NCBI GenBank assembly: GCA_028280605.1
Contig: JANQLL010000179.1
Coordinates: 1 to 42,236, forward strand
DNA from: Candidatus Gastranaerophilales bacterium
Lineage (GTDB): Bacteria > Cyanobacteriota > Vampirovibrionia > Gastranaerophilales > JANQFW01
Length of the DNA: 42,236 nucleotides
Direction: 5' to 3'
Part shown: one piece after another, positions 26,347 through 34,930 of the stretch
Layout: each line of letters begins with the position of its first letter
Position numbering within the stretch: position 1 is the first letter of the stretch
Notes under the pieces: generated by a model
Database searches by the model: none
The model's input: only the letters and a program-made list of their open reading frames with translations
What the model was told of the DNA's origin: nothing
Made by a program: the position numbers and the translations under genes

Positions 26347-26377
26347 AAGAGTCGGTGATTTAACATCTACTCTTTTT
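26347..26377 (+). terminator. Terminator after the opine-dehydrogenase-like gene
   Basis: AAGAGT (26347-26352) pairs with ACTCTT (26369-26374), with an inner GAT/ATC extension, followed by a T-run. It lies about 30 nt after the stop codon and separates this gene from gmk. Confidence 0.6.
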
Positions 26378-26471
26378 AATTTGTTTAAGAAGGTGATTAA
26401 AATCTTACCTTTAAATAAAAAAAATATTGTATAATAATTTAATATAATAATATTGGACTTAAGAGGTAAGT

Positions 26472-27056
26472 ATGGAAAACCTTATTAATGAAAACAACCG
26501 TTTAATAGTTATATCCGGCTCATCCGGTGTAGGAAAAGGCACATTATTGTCGCTGTTAATGAAAAAGTTCTCTGATATGTATCTTTCAGTTTCTGTTACA
26601 ACAAGAGCACCAAGAGGCGGTGAGATACACGGTGTTGATTACTTTTTTACATCTAAAGAAAATTTTAAAAACTTAATTGATAAAGATGAATTCTTAGAGT
26701 GGTCAGAATTCGCAGGAAATTATTACGGTACTTATGCCACTGCAATAAAGCAGGCTCTATCAGATGGTAAAGATGTTATTTTAGAAATCGACGCTAAGGG
26801 CGCAATGCAAATTAAAGAAAAAATGCCTCAGGCAATATTAATATTTATATTACCTCCATCTGTTGAGGAGCTTCAGTCAAGATTGTTTAAAAGAAGTACT
26901 GAGTCCGAAGAAGAAATCCAAAGACGTTTAAATATCGTAAAGGATGAAATGAAAACTGCTGAGGATTTTGATTATCAGCTTGTAAATGATAATCTTGATG
27001 AAACCCTTGCAAAGTTAGAGTCTATAATTACAGCAGAAAAATGTCAAACCACTTAA
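26472..27056 (+). CDS. gmk: Guanylate kinase
   Basis: Phosphorylates GMP to GDP with ATP in the cytoplasm. At 194 residues it has usual length. P-loop GSSGVGKGT is at 16-24. SVTTRAPRGGEIHGVDYFF (about 40-58) holds the GMP-binding Arg and Tyr residues. The lid Arg residues (RLFKRSTESEEEIQRRL) follow at about 136-152. It starts at ATG with AAGAGGT 4 nt upstream; two TATAAT boxes lie in the preceding AT-rich DNA. Its last four codons overlap the start of coaBC, so translation is probably coupled. No rpoZ sits between gmk and coaBC, unlike in many bacteria. Confidence 0.96.
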   Translation: MENLINENNRLIVISGSSGVGKGTLLSLLMKKFSDMYLSVSVTTRAPRGGEIHGVDYFFTSKENFKNLIDKDEFLEWSEFAGNYYGTYATAIKQALSDGKDVILEIDAKGAMQIKEKMPQAILIFILPPSVEELQSRLFKRSTESEEEIQRRLNIVKDEMKTAEDFDYQLVNDNLDETLAKLESIITAEKCQTT

Positions 27057-28258
27057 TAAATTTGAATAATAAAAGAATAATTATTGGTATAACAGGCGGA
27101 ATAGCTTCTTATAAAATTTGTGAATTGATTCGAATACTTGTAAAAAGCAATGCTGACGTTAGAGTAATATTGACCCCTAACGCAAGAGAATTTATTACAG
27201 AAACTACTCTAAGTACTTTGACTAAAAATCCGGTTTACTGTGAGCAATTTAACCCAGAAGACTGGAAGCCCGAGCATATATCCTTAGCTGATGATGCTGA
27301 TTCATTTCTGATAGCTCCTGCATCTGCCAATACTATCGGGAAAATCGCAAACGGAATTTGTGATAACTTATTAACCTCTGTGGCTGCGGCATTCAGCAAG
27401 CAAATTATTATAGCACCTGCTATGAATTGCAATATGTGGAATAATCCGCTTGTACAGCAAAATATTAAAAAGCTTGAACAATATGATTATCAATTTGTAA
27501 TGCCAGAGTCTGGTAACCTCGCATGCGGGTATGAAGGTGTTGGCAGGCTTGCGGATGTTCAAGTTATTTTTGAGGCTATTGTTAAAAATTTTGAAAAGAA
27601 AAAAATACTATCAGGTAAAAAAATACTAATAACAGCAGGTGGTACTAAAGAACCTATTGATCCTGTCAGATATATAGGCAATCATAGCTCCGGCAAGATG
27701 GGTATTGCTATTGCAGATGCTGCTTATGACTATGGAGCTGATATCACGTTAATCTCCACAGTGGATGTTGATAAACCTTATTCTGTAGTTAAAGTAAATA
27801 CTGCTCTTGATATGTATGAATCTGTTAAAAAACAATTTAATTTTACGGATGTTTTAATTATGACTGCCGCGGTTGCGGATTTTAGACCGGTAGATTCTTA
27901 TAAAAATAAAATAAAAAAAGAAAACAAAGATACAATCGTCGTGGAATTGGTTAAAAGTCCTGACATCTTAAAGGAAATGGCTGCAAGGAAGAATCAAAGG
28001 CAAACAGTAGTTGGTTTTTGTGCAGAAAGTGAAAATGTAGTAGATTATGCATTAAAAAAATTAGATGAGAAAAATTTGGATTTTATTGTTACAAATGATA
28101 TATCACTGCCTGATAGCGGGTTTAATAGTGATTATAACGAAATAATTATAATTGATAAAAATAAAAATCAGAATAAGCTTGCAAGAAAACCCAAGCAAGA
28201 GTTAGGGTATTTGATATTACAGGATATATTTAAGATTAAGGATGCCGACAATGGTTAG
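27041..28258 (+). CDS. coaBC: Bifunctional phosphopantothenoylcysteine decarboxylase / phosphopantothenate-cysteine ligase
   Basis: Carries out two steps of coenzyme A synthesis. At 405 residues it is a full-length fusion. The FMN-binding decarboxylase (CoaC) covers about 10-185, with GITGGIASYK at 16-25, His79 in EHISLA, PAMNCNMW at 126-133 and Cys162 in the LACGYEGVGRLAD flap. The ligase (CoaB) covers about 193-400, opening with ITAGGTKEPIDPVRYIGNHS and carrying MTAAVADFRP. It overlaps gmk by 16 nt and the NIF3-family gene by 17 nt, marking a tight three-gene unit. All catalytic residues I can identify are present. Confidence 0.96.
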   Translation: MSNHLINLNNKRIIIGITGGIASYKICELIRILVKSNADVRVILTPNAREFITETTLSTLTKNPVYCEQFNPEDWKPEHISLADDADSFLIAPASANTIGKIANGICDNLLTSVAAAFSKQIIIAPAMNCNMWNNPLVQQNIKKLEQYDYQFVMPESGNLACGYEGVGRLADVQVIFEAIVKNFEKKKILSGKKILITAGGTKEPIDPVRYIGNHSSGKMGIAIADAAYDYGADITLISTVDVDKPYSVVKVNTALDMYESVKKQFNFTDVLIMTAAVADFRPVDSYKNKIKKENKDTIVVELVKSPDILKEMAARKNQRQTVVGFCAESENVVDYALKKLDEKNLDFIVTNDISLPDSGFNSDYNEIIIIDKNKNQNKLARKPKQELGYLILQDIFKIKDADNG

Positions 28259-29015
28259 AATCAGTACTATAATAAACAAAATGGAAGAGTTTGCCCCGTT
28301 GGAGTATGCTTGTGATTGGGATAACTCAGGATGGCAAGTAAGATTGCTGGATGATAATATTGAGAGAGTTACTGTTGCATTAACACCTACTTTTGATATT
28401 GTAAAGCAGGCAATAGATAATAAGAGTAATCTTCTTATTACTCATCATCCTTTAATATTTGGTAAATTAAATAAAATATCCGTAAGTAGTCAAGTTGGCT
28501 CAATAATTACCACTGCAATACAAAATAATTTACAGATATATTCTTCTCATACTAATTTGGATTCTACCAAAGGCGGTGTTGCAGACGTTATGGCAGAAAT
28601 GTTGAAGTTAAAAAATACTGTGCCAATTGAACAAATTAATGAAACTACAGGTATTGGGCGTATTGGTCAATTGGAATCAGATGTTAAGCTTGATGTTTTT
28701 TTAAACCAGTTAAAGAAAATTTTAAAAACAAAAAGTCTTAGAATAACTAACCCATCTAATAAGCAAACAGTAAAAAATGTTGCATTATGTCCCGGCAGTG
28801 GGAGTGAGCTTATAGGTAAGCTGAAAAATATTGATATTTTTATAACAGGAGATGTAAAATATCATACAGCTATTGATGTTGATGATATTGTGCTTGTTGA
28901 TGCGGGGCATTTAGAGACTGAAAGGTTGATATTGCTAACCTTAAAAGATTTAGTCCAGGCTTTTGGTGTATCTGTACATATTGCAGAAGAAAAATTGCCC
29001 TGGGATGTTTTTTGA
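28242..29015 (+). CDS. NIF3-family (YbgI/DUF34) metal-binding protein
   Basis: A conserved protein of 257 residues with a bimetal site. The ligands are visible: LITHHPLIF with His68 and His69, SSHTNLDST with a His and Asp near 101-106, and DAGHLETE near 225-232 with His and Glu. The family is often annotated as GTP cyclohydrolase I type 2, but that activity is poorly supported. The start could be the first Met or the MVRISTII Met three codons later; both fall within the coaBC overlap. The compact length lacks the extra PII-like domain found in longer members. Confidence 0.9.
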   Translation: MPTMVRISTIINKMEEFAPLEYACDWDNSGWQVRLLDDNIERVTVALTPTFDIVKQAIDNKSNLLITHHPLIFGKLNKISVSSQVGSIITTAIQNNLQIYSSHTNLDSTKGGVADVMAEMLKLKNTVPIEQINETTGIGRIGQLESDVKLDVFLNQLKKILKTKSLRITNPSNKQTVKNVALCPGSGSELIGKLKNIDIFITGDVKYHTAIDVDDIVLVDAGHLETERLILLTLKDLVQAFGVSVHIAEEKLPWDVF

Positions 29016-29018
29016 TTA

Positions 29019-29144
29019 ATGAAAAAAACATTTTGGGTAAATCAGTTTGAGCTTAAGAAAGAAGGCAAAATAAAAGAAATGTCCTTAATAACTGTGGTTA
29101 TTGCATTTTGGCTTGTAAAGATTTTTTTTTTATTAAATTTTTAA
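29019..29144 (+). CDS. Putative 41-aa single-span membrane peptide coupled to the NIF3-family gene
   Basis: An ATG lies three nucleotides after the TGA of the NIF3-family gene (TGATTAATG). It opens a 41-codon frame ending in TAA. The first 20 residues are charged and amphipathic (MKKTFWVNQFELKKEGKIKE). The next 21 form a strongly hydrophobic span rich in Val, Ile, Leu and Phe. Cytoplasmic N-terminus and one membrane helix are expected. Stop-start spacing suggests translational coupling, and a good terminator follows 57 nt later. I recognise no family. It could be chance, but position and shape are those of a real small membrane protein. Confidence 0.45.
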   Translation: MKKTFWVNQFELKKEGKIKEMSLITVVIAFWLVKIFFLLNF

Positions 29145-29201
29145 AGGTTAGGGAACAATAGATAACTGAATACATCTAAATAAAAAGAATGCCGTATTTT
29201 G

Positions 29202-29231
29202 GGTCTTCTTTTTATAAGAAGACCTTCTTTA
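29202..29231 (+). terminator. Terminator of the gmk-coaBC-NIF3 unit
   Basis: GGTCTTCTT (29202-29210) and AAGAAGACC (29216-29224) form a perfect 9-bp stem with loop TTTAT, followed by TTCTTT. Confidence 0.85.
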
Positions 29232-29403
29232 TTGGAAAAATTTACTTTATTTTTTTATTTGCTTAATGTTTTGTTATATTTTTAGAGAAATTAGCAATTT
29301 TTATAAAAACAAATATTTTATATACTTGGGTAAAGGATAAATAAAACGGTAAAGGCAAGTAAAAAAGAATTTAATAAAAATTTGGTAATGTGCTAACGAT
29401 GGT

Positions 29404-29430
29404 GGTTCTGGAAAGAACCCTTTTTATTTT
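29404..29430 (+). terminator. Terminator with no assigned upstream gene
   Basis: GGTTCT (29404-29409) pairs with AGAACC (29414-29419) around GGAA, followed by CTTTTTATTTT. The orientation is plus, and the previous unit already ends at 29231. It therefore ends either read-through or an unrecognised short RNA in 29232-29430. That stretch is AT-rich with two GGTAAAGG copies and no ORF I trust. Confidence 0.75.
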
Positions 29431-29432
29431 GT

Positions 29433-30092
29433 TCATTTATTTTTTTTTACTATAATCTGGTTGCAATAATCTATAATAGGGCAAATACTGCACTTGGGAT
29501 TAATAGTTTTACAAATTTCCCTGCCGTGCAAAACAAGCAACTGGTTAAGCACTCTCCAGTACTTCACCTCAAGTTTTTCTCGCAAAGCATATTCAGTTTG
29601 CTCAGGAGTTTTAGTTTCTATGTATCCTAAGCGATTCATAATTTTATGTACGTGGGTGTCTACGCAAATTGCAGGCTTAAGATGCCCAAGGGCTACAACA
29701 AGATTTGCGGTTTTTCGCCCGACACCTTTAAACTTTAAAAGTTCTTCTATTGTATCAGGGACTTTATTATCGTACTTTTCAACAATCAGCTTAGAGAAAT
29801 CAATAATGTTTTGAGCTTTTGTTTTATAATAATTTATTGATTTTATTAGACTTTCAAGCTCATCTTGAGATAAATTTGCCATTTTTTCCGGAGTATCCGC
29901 CACGTCAAATAATTTTGCAGATACAGGAAAAGTAATTTCATCCCTTGTTCTTAAGCTTAAAAGACAAGAAACTAGCACTTTATAAGGCTGTCCCTCATAA
30001 TTTGTGTCCATTATGTGGGGCGGGTAATAATCATCTAAAATTTTAACTATTTTGTCTATGTTTACTTCTTTTTTCATAATGTTCCAGCTCAT
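29433..30092 (-). CDS. nth: Endonuclease III (DNA glycosylase/AP lyase)
   Basis: Removes oxidised pyrimidines from DNA and nicks abasic sites. At 219 residues it has usual length. The helix-hairpin-helix FKGVGRKTANLVVAL has catalytic Lys127, and the catalytic Asp145 is in VDTHV. The iron-sulphur loop has C194-x6-C201-x2-C204-x5-C210, exactly the family spacing. The start may be the first Met or Met6 (MKKEVN), which is preceded by a weak GGAAC. It is monocistronic and divergent from the 82-aa gene. No gap or substitution is seen in the active site. Confidence 0.95.
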   Translation of the reverse strand: MSWNIMKKEVNIDKIVKILDDYYPPHIMDTNYEGQPYKVLVSCLLSLRTRDEITFPVSAKLFDVADTPEKMANLSQDELESLIKSINYYKTKAQNIIDFSKLIVEKYDNKVPDTIEELLKFKGVGRKTANLVVALGHLKPAICVDTHVHKIMNRLGYIETKTPEQTEYALREKLEVKYWRVLNQLLVLHGREICKTINPKCSICPIIDYCNQIIVKKNK

Positions 30093-30201
30093 AAAATGAT
30101 CTTTTTCGGCTATTTTTTAGATTAACCTTTTTTATAATAAAAAATCATTAAAAAAATAGTAATCTGTATAATAAATCCGATCAACAAAGAGGGGAATTAT
30201 A

Positions 30202-30450
30202 ATGGCACATACAATTTTAAAACAAATATACAGTGAAGCCAAAAAGAAATATATTCAGTGCGAAGTTCTTGTATTGGACGAAGAAGAAGGACTTCCTAAC
30301 ACTGACAGGCGCGAAATTATTTTATCCTGCCAAGAAAAAGAAGGCGAACCGTTTACCGAAATTGCCGCAGATACAGTTGCGGATATAGGTGACCTATATC
30401 CGGAAACTGAACTTATTGATCAATATGAAGATTTTGACAATAGGGATTAA
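30202..30450 (+). CDS. Hypothetical 82-aa acidic protein
   Basis: The product is not recognised. It starts at ATG with AGAGGGG 6 nt upstream, and a TATAAT box lies at 30167-30172. It is soluble and strongly acidic, with DEEEG at about 26-30 and a C-terminal run of Asp and Glu. The N-terminal half reads like alternating beta strands (KYIQCEVLVL, REIILSC). There is no signal peptide or membrane span. It ends two nucleotides from the convergent uppP stop, with no terminator between them. Strong ribosome site and regular composition make it a credible real gene. Confidence 0.7.
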   Translation: MAHTILKQIYSEAKKKYIQCEVLVLDEEEGLPNTDRREIILSCQEKEGEPFTEIAADTVADIGDLYPETELIDQYEDFDNRD

Positions 30451-30452
30451 AT

Positions 30453-31304
30453 TTACTTAATGAAGAACCCGAAAGATATAAACATTAATAGCCCTACCCC
30501 CCAACAATAATAAGCAAAAACATTTAATTTGTTTTTGTTGATAAACATAATAAAATATTTAATACAAAAATAACCTGAAATTCCTGCGAATAAACATCCA
30601 ACGGAAATAGCAATCCAGTTGTAAGTAAGAATTTCATAAACACCTATCATTTTAATAGAATGGAATATTGCCGCAAGAAGAATAATAGGTATACTGAGCA
30701 AGAAAGAATACTTTGCACAGGTAGTTCTGTCAAGGCCGGTTGCAAGACCGGCTGCTATTGTTGAACCTGAACGAGATAGTCCCGGAGCAATAGCGCATCC
30801 TTGAGCAAGTCCAATTAGTGCTGCTTTTTTCCATGTTAGTTTTGATGTTTTTTTAGGTATTTTATCGGATATGAACTCTGTTGCATAAAGGATTGTACCT
30901 GTTAAAATAAGAATCAAGCCCACTACTGAAGGATTATGAACAAGTGCTTCAAAATGGTCTTTAAACGGATAAGCAAGAGCAACAGTAGCAGTTGTACCTA
31001 TTGCTATATATATAGGAATTTGTGCTTCGTAGTTATCTTTTAGTGTGTTGTTTTTTACACATTTAAAAAACACTTGAAAAATATTTTTAATATCTTTTCT
31101 AAAATAAATAATAATAGCCACAAGCGTGCTTAAATGAAGCATAATATCAAAAAATATTTCCTCAGAGCCCCCACTTGCAATAGCTTGCCCTGTAAGGGCT
31201 TTATATATACTTGAAGATAATACAAGATGCCCTGAGCTGCTCACTGGCAAAAATTCGGTCACGCCTTGTATTAACCCTAGTATTACAGATTGTACAATAT
31301 CCAT
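30453..31304 (-). CDS. uppP: Undecaprenyl-diphosphatase (BacA/UppP)
   Basis: An integral membrane phosphatase that recycles the lipid carrier for peptidoglycan and other polymers. At 283 residues with about eight hydrophobic segments it fits the family. The active-site motif GVTEFLPVSSSGHL (14-27) has the catalytic Glu17 and Ser/His cluster. The second motif PGLSRSGST (about 173-181) has the essential Arg. It starts at ATG directly after the trmD stop, with no spacer, so translation is probably coupled. It ends the ylqD-rimM-trmD-uppP cluster; in most bacteria rplS would follow trmD instead. Confidence 0.95.
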   Translation of the reverse strand: MDIVQSVILGLIQGVTEFLPVSSSGHLVLSSSIYKALTGQAIASGGSEEIFFDIMLHLSTLVAIIIYFRKDIKNIFQVFFKCVKNNTLKDNYEAQIPIYIAIGTTATVALAYPFKDHFEALVHNPSVVGLILILTGTILYATEFISDKIPKKTSKLTWKKAALIGLAQGCAIAPGLSRSGSTIAAGLATGLDRTTCAKYSFLLSIPIILLAAIFHSIKMIGVYEILTYNWIAISVGCLFAGISGYFCIKYFIMFINKNKLNVFAYYCWGVGLLMFISFGFFIK

Positions 31305-32051
31305 CTACTCTTCTCCTATGATCTCTTCGACTTCTTTTAGTATTTCTTTTTCTTCTTTTGTTAATTGTTTTTGTCTAAACTTTTCAAATAAATCTGGTCT
31401 TTTTTTTATTGTAGCTAAAACAGACTGTTTTTTCCTCCATTTTGCAATATTGGCATGATGACCTGAAAGTAGAACCTCAGGAATATGCATGCCTCTGTAC
31501 TCCGCAGGGCGGGTGTAATGAGGATATTCTAGTAAGTCTTCTGAAAAAGATTCTTCTATTGTTGACTCATCTGCACCTAAACTACCAGGCAATAATCGTG
31601 TTACCGCATCGATTATACATAAAGCCCCCAGTTCTCCGCCTGTTAAGACAAAATCACCTATAGATACCTCTCTTGGTTGTAGTCCGTCAATAATCCTTTG
31701 ATCAAAGCCTTCATAATGTCCGCATATAAAATTTATTTGCTCTTTGCTGCTAAACTCTTGTGCCATATTTTGATTAAAAGTTTCGCCGCCTGGTGTTAAT
31801 ATTATTAGTTCTGAATTTTGTTTTTTTTCAATTGACTCAATAGCTTTAAACAAAGGGTCACACATAAGCACCATGCCAGCTCCACCGCCGTATGGCGTAT
31901 CATCAACAGTACGATGCCTATCATTTGTGAATTCCCTGGGATTAATTGCATTAACTGACGTAATATTATTTTTTCTTGCTCTGCCTACAATGCTGCTAGA
32001 ACAGTAAAAATCTATTATCTCAGGAAATAAAGTTATTATATTAAATTCCAT
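31305..32051 (-). CDS. trmD: tRNA (guanine-N1)-methyltransferase
   Basis: Methylates G37 of tRNAs to prevent frameshifting, using S-adenosylmethionine bound in a trefoil knot. At 248 residues it has usual length. MEFNIITLFPEI starts the knot domain. DDTPYGGGAGMVL and GHYEGFDQRI (about 112-121) are the cofactor-binding blocks, with SIGDFVLTGGELG next. The C-terminal helical domain has LSGHHANIAKWR, where LSGDHxxI is more usual. It follows rimM by 49 nt in the same direction, and the uppP start abuts its stop. Confidence 0.96.
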   Translation of the reverse strand: MEFNIITLFPEIIDFYCSSSIVGRARKNNITSVNAINPREFTNDRHRTVDDTPYGGGAGMVLMCDPLFKAIESIEKKQNSELIILTPGGETFNQNMAQEFSSKEQINFICGHYEGFDQRIIDGLQPREVSIGDFVLTGGELGALCIIDAVTRLLPGSLGADESTIEESFSEDLLEYPHYTRPAEYRGMHIPEVLLSGHHANIAKWRKKQSVLATIKKRPDLFEKFRQKQLTKEEKEILKEVEEIIGEE

Positions 32052-32100
32052 TTTGTACTCCAGCTTGAAAATAAAAACTAATTTTTAATTTTCTTATTCT

Positions 32101-32661
32101 TTAACTTTCTTTATTTTCTTGCTCCTCAGAATCGGTATCCGTATACTTTTTAATTAACCCGGGAATATTATTAATAACAATTTTATTTTCTTTTATATTA
32201 ACAAATGGAACTAACTCAGAAACAAAAGGCACCATTGATTCTTTTGCATTCTCCTCGTCATTATTTTTTACTACAAGCAAATCATTACCACCAAAGTTAA
32301 CTATATTAGCAACAGTACCAATAAGGTTGTCCTGATCGTCATAAACATTTACACCGATGAGGTCATCTATAAAAAATTCATCATTTTCAAGCTCTAATTC
32401 TTCTTGCTCAACCTTTAGAAATGCACCTTTAAACTCTACAGCTTCATCTATTGAATTGAATTCTTTAAACTTCATCACTGCAAGTTTTTTGCTAAACCTA
32501 ACTCTTTCAAGAGTTAATTTTTGACTTTTACAGCCTATTTCTGCTATAAATTGAGCAAATTGTTCTAATTGATGCTCTTTTCCAGTTGTATAACCTACTT
32601 TTACTTCACCTTTAATCCCATGAAAATTTAATATTTTTCCAACTGATAATAATTTTTTCAA
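32101..32661 (-). CDS. rimM: 16S rRNA processing protein RimM
   Basis: A 30S ribosome assembly factor that binds S19 and the 16S 3' domain. At 186 residues it has an N-terminal RimM barrel (about 1-88, with VGKILNFHGIKGEVKV) and a C-terminal PRC barrel (about 95-170, with DLIGVNVYDDQDNLIGTV and VPFVSELVPFVNI). The last 12 residues are a very acidic tail (EEQENKES end). It is preceded by ylqD by 23 nt and followed by trmD, the common bacterial order. Confidence 0.95.
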   Translation of the reverse strand: MKKLLSVGKILNFHGIKGEVKVGYTTGKEHQLEQFAQFIAEIGCKSQKLTLERVRFSKKLAVMKFKEFNSIDEAVEFKGAFLKVEQEELELENDEFFIDDLIGVNVYDDQDNLIGTVANIVNFGGNDLLVVKNNDEENAKESMVPFVSELVPFVNIKENKIVINNIPGLIKKYTDTDSEEQENKES

Positions 32662-32684
32662 TTTTTTCTCCAGCCTCTTTAAGT

Positions 32685-33119
32685 CTACATAGTTATTTCT
32701 TGAATAATACCGTCTTTTATAAGAATTTCAGCTTCTTTAAATTTTTCATACAAATTTTCGCCTATTTTTAATTCAACATAATTCTCTAAACTGCCTGTTA
32801 CTATTATATTATTTAACGCCAGATGATTAATGCTGTCTTTTTGAGTTTGCAGCTCAAGTTTGAGCGTTGCAAGTTGATCTAGTTTTTGAGATATTTCTAT
32901 TATAGCTTGCTGAATTTGTTTTGCGTTATCTTCTCCTAATGCCCCTGTAAATGATTGTGATTGATCAACAATTTGTTTGTTTTGCAGTTCTAATTGCATT
33001 ATTTGACTATCAAGCAGTTGTAATTCTTTACTTAGTTCTTCAACAGCCTGCTTTTTAAAATCTGTTGTTACTACGGTTTTTATTGTAACCGGCCTTTTTA
33101 CTTTGATCGCTTTATTCAT
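32685..33119 (-). CDS. ylqD: YlqD-family protein
   Basis: A small conserved protein of unknown function, 144 residues. Residues 1-25 are a beta-rich start (KVKRPVTIKTVVTTDF). Residues about 25-93 form a Gln/Leu-rich coiled coil (KELQLLDSQIMQLELQNKQ). Residues about 105-144 form a C-terminal beta domain (GSLENYVELKIGENLYEKF). This architecture and the place directly before rimM-trmD match YlqD of Bacillus, where the order is khpA-ylqD-rimM-trmD. It starts at ATG with AGGGG about 9 nt upstream and is the first gene of this cluster in the window. Confidence 0.85.
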   Translation of the reverse strand: MNKAIKVKRPVTIKTVVTTDFKKQAVEELSKELQLLDSQIMQLELQNKQIVDQSQSFTGALGEDNAKQIQQAIIEISQKLDQLATLKLELQTQKDSINHLALNNIIVTGSLENYVELKIGENLYEKFKEAEILIKDGIIQEITM

Positions 33120-33373
33120 AGTTTTACCCCTGAAATTTAGTTTCTAATATGTAACTAATACACCATATACTATATTTACTTTAAATTTAATAGTATTTAA
33201 GATAAATTATAAAAAAAGTTATACTTCATTTAAAGTTGCTTTTGAGATTTTTTTTAAAACGTATTTTATTTATACTTATATTAAATACCATAGAGCATAA
33301 AATCCTGAACTTAATTAGGTGATAGTATAAAATTAATTTTTTTTATCAGTATAATTTTACTAAGTAAAAGATT

Positions 33374-34114
33374 ATGAGTATGATTAAAGTAGAAAATATA
33401 TATAAATCGTATAAAAATCTTGATGTGCTGATAGATGTCAGCGCACAAGTTGAGAAAGGACAAATAGTAGCGGTTATTGGTCCGTCCGGCTGTGGAAAAA
33501 GTACGTTCTTAAGATGCATTAACGGCTTAGAAAAAGTCTCACAAGGCAGAATATTTATTGATGGGGAAGAAGTAACCGCACCGAATACAAATTTAAATAA
33601 AATTCGTTCTGAAGTTGGCATTGTTTTTCAACAGTTTAATCTATTTTCGCATATGTCAGTAAAAGAAAACATTATGTTAGCGCCTGTAAAGGTCAAAAAA
33701 ATACCTAAAAACAATGCAGAACAAATAGCAATGGCGTTATTGGAAAAAGTAGGAATGCTCGACCATGCTCATAAGTATCCTGAACAATTATCAGGTGGAC
33801 AGGTCCAGCGTGTTGCTATAGCAAGAAGCCTTGCAATGGAACCTAAAATTATGCTTTTTGATGAGCCCACAAGTGCTCTTGATCCTAAAATGACCAACGA
33901 AGTGCTTGATACAATGAAACAACTTGCACAGGATGGAATGACAATGATTGTTGTAACTCATGAGATGAGCTTTGCCAGAGAAGTTGCAAATAAAATTATG
34001 TTTTTCTCTCAAAGCAGATTAGTCGAAGAATCCGCACCCGATAAATTTTTTAACAATCCTGAAAGTGAAATAACTAGAGAATTTCTAAGAAGTGTATTAA
34101 AATTAGAAGTGTAA
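33374..34114 (+). CDS. glnQ: Polar amino-acid ABC transporter ATPase (GlnQ/HisP type)
   Basis: Powers uptake of a polar amino acid. The 246-residue protein has Walker A GPSGCGKST at 36-44, the Q-loop FQQFNLFSHMSV at about 80-92, signature LSGGQ at about 143-147, Walker B LFDEPTSALDP at about 165-175 and H-loop VVTHEMSF at about 198-205. It heads a four-gene operon with the binding protein and two permeases. A TATAAT box lies at 33350-33355, about 20 nt upstream of the start; the ribosome site is weak. The second Met (MIKVENIY) could also be the start. Substrate class is secure; glutamine itself is a guess. Confidence 0.92.
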   Translation: MSMIKVENIYKSYKNLDVLIDVSAQVEKGQIVAVIGPSGCGKSTFLRCINGLEKVSQGRIFIDGEEVTAPNTNLNKIRSEVGIVFQQFNLFSHMSVKENIMLAPVKVKKIPKNNAEQIAMALLEKVGMLDHAHKYPEQLSGGQVQRVAIARSLAMEPKIMLFDEPTSALDPKMTNEVLDTMKQLAQDGMTMIVVTHEMSFAREVANKIMFFSQSRLVEESAPDKFFNNPESEITREFLRSVLKLEV

Positions 34115-34132
34115 TTGAGCTGGGAATAAGTT

Positions 34133-34927
34133 ATGAAAAAGACATTAAAAATATTTTGTGCCTTACTTTTAGTTGCAGTAGTAGTTAATTTAACAGCTTG
34201 CAGAAAAAAAGCTGATACAGATTTGCTTGAAAAGGTCGAAGAAAAAGGAAAGATTAAAGCTGGTGTCAAGTACGACAGTAAACCATTTGGCTTTATGGAT
34301 GCAGATCAAAAGCTTAAAGGCTTTGACGTTGATCTGGTAAAAGAAATAGCTAAAAGGCTTTTAGGGGATGAAAATGCTGTAGACTTTCAACAAGTTACAT
34401 CTTCTAATAGAATTTTTGCGCTAAATTCTGGTACTGTTGACGTTGTAGCGGCTACAATGACAGTTAACAAAAAAAGAAAAAAAGTTATAGATTTTAGTAA
34501 TCCTTATTATATTGCAGGGCAAGCTATAATGGTCCCTAAGAATAGTGATATTCATTCAATAAGTGACTTAAGCGGTAAAAAAATAATTGTGGTACTTGGC
34601 TCAACTAGTGAAAAAAATATTAAAACGTTAGTTCCAGAAGCAATAATTGGTGGTTTTAGAACCTATACAGATGCTTTTTCTGCTATAAGATCAAGAAGAG
34701 GAGATGCCTTGACTACTGATGATACTATTATTGCAGGCTTTTTATCAGAAGATTCTAACTTTAAAATGCTAAAAGAAAGATATACACAAGAACCTTATGC
34801 ACTGGGATTTAAGAAAAGTAAAACTACTAAAAAGTTTCAAGCAGCTATTAATGCGATAATCGAAGATATGAAAGCAGATGGTACTTTAGAAAATATCCGA
34901 AAAAAATGGATGGCTCAGTTTGAATAA
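34133..34927 (+). CDS. Polar amino-acid ABC transporter substrate-binding lipoprotein
   Basis: A family 3 solute-binding protein of 264 residues. A lipoprotein signal peptide ends in the lipobox LTAC, with Cys at about residue 23. GKIKAGVKYDSKPFGF and LKGFDVDLVKEIAKRL are the canonical first strands. TMTVNKKRKKVIDFSNPYY carries the family signature, with an Arg that normally binds the ligand carboxylate. It lies 18 nt after the ATPase and 3 nt before the first permease. Membrane anchoring in the periplasm is expected. The ligand could be glutamine, glutamate or another polar amino acid. Confidence 0.93.
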   Translation: MKKTLKIFCALLLVAVVVNLTACRKKADTDLLEKVEEKGKIKAGVKYDSKPFGFMDADQKLKGFDVDLVKEIAKRLLGDENAVDFQQVTSSNRIFALNSGTVDVVAATMTVNKKRKKVIDFSNPYYIAGQAIMVPKNSDIHSISDLSGKKIIVVLGSTSEKNIKTLVPEAIIGGFRTYTDAFSAIRSRRGDALTTDDTIIAGFLSEDSNFKMLKERYTQEPYALGFKKSKTTKKFQAAINAIIEDMKADGTLENIRKKWMAQFE

Positions 34928-34930
34928 GAC

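Noticed and set aside
29191..29197. A third TGCCGTA near a gene end
   Set aside because: It lacks TTAGG, the final CT and a -35 at proper distance, so it is not a copy of the 24374/24569 elements.
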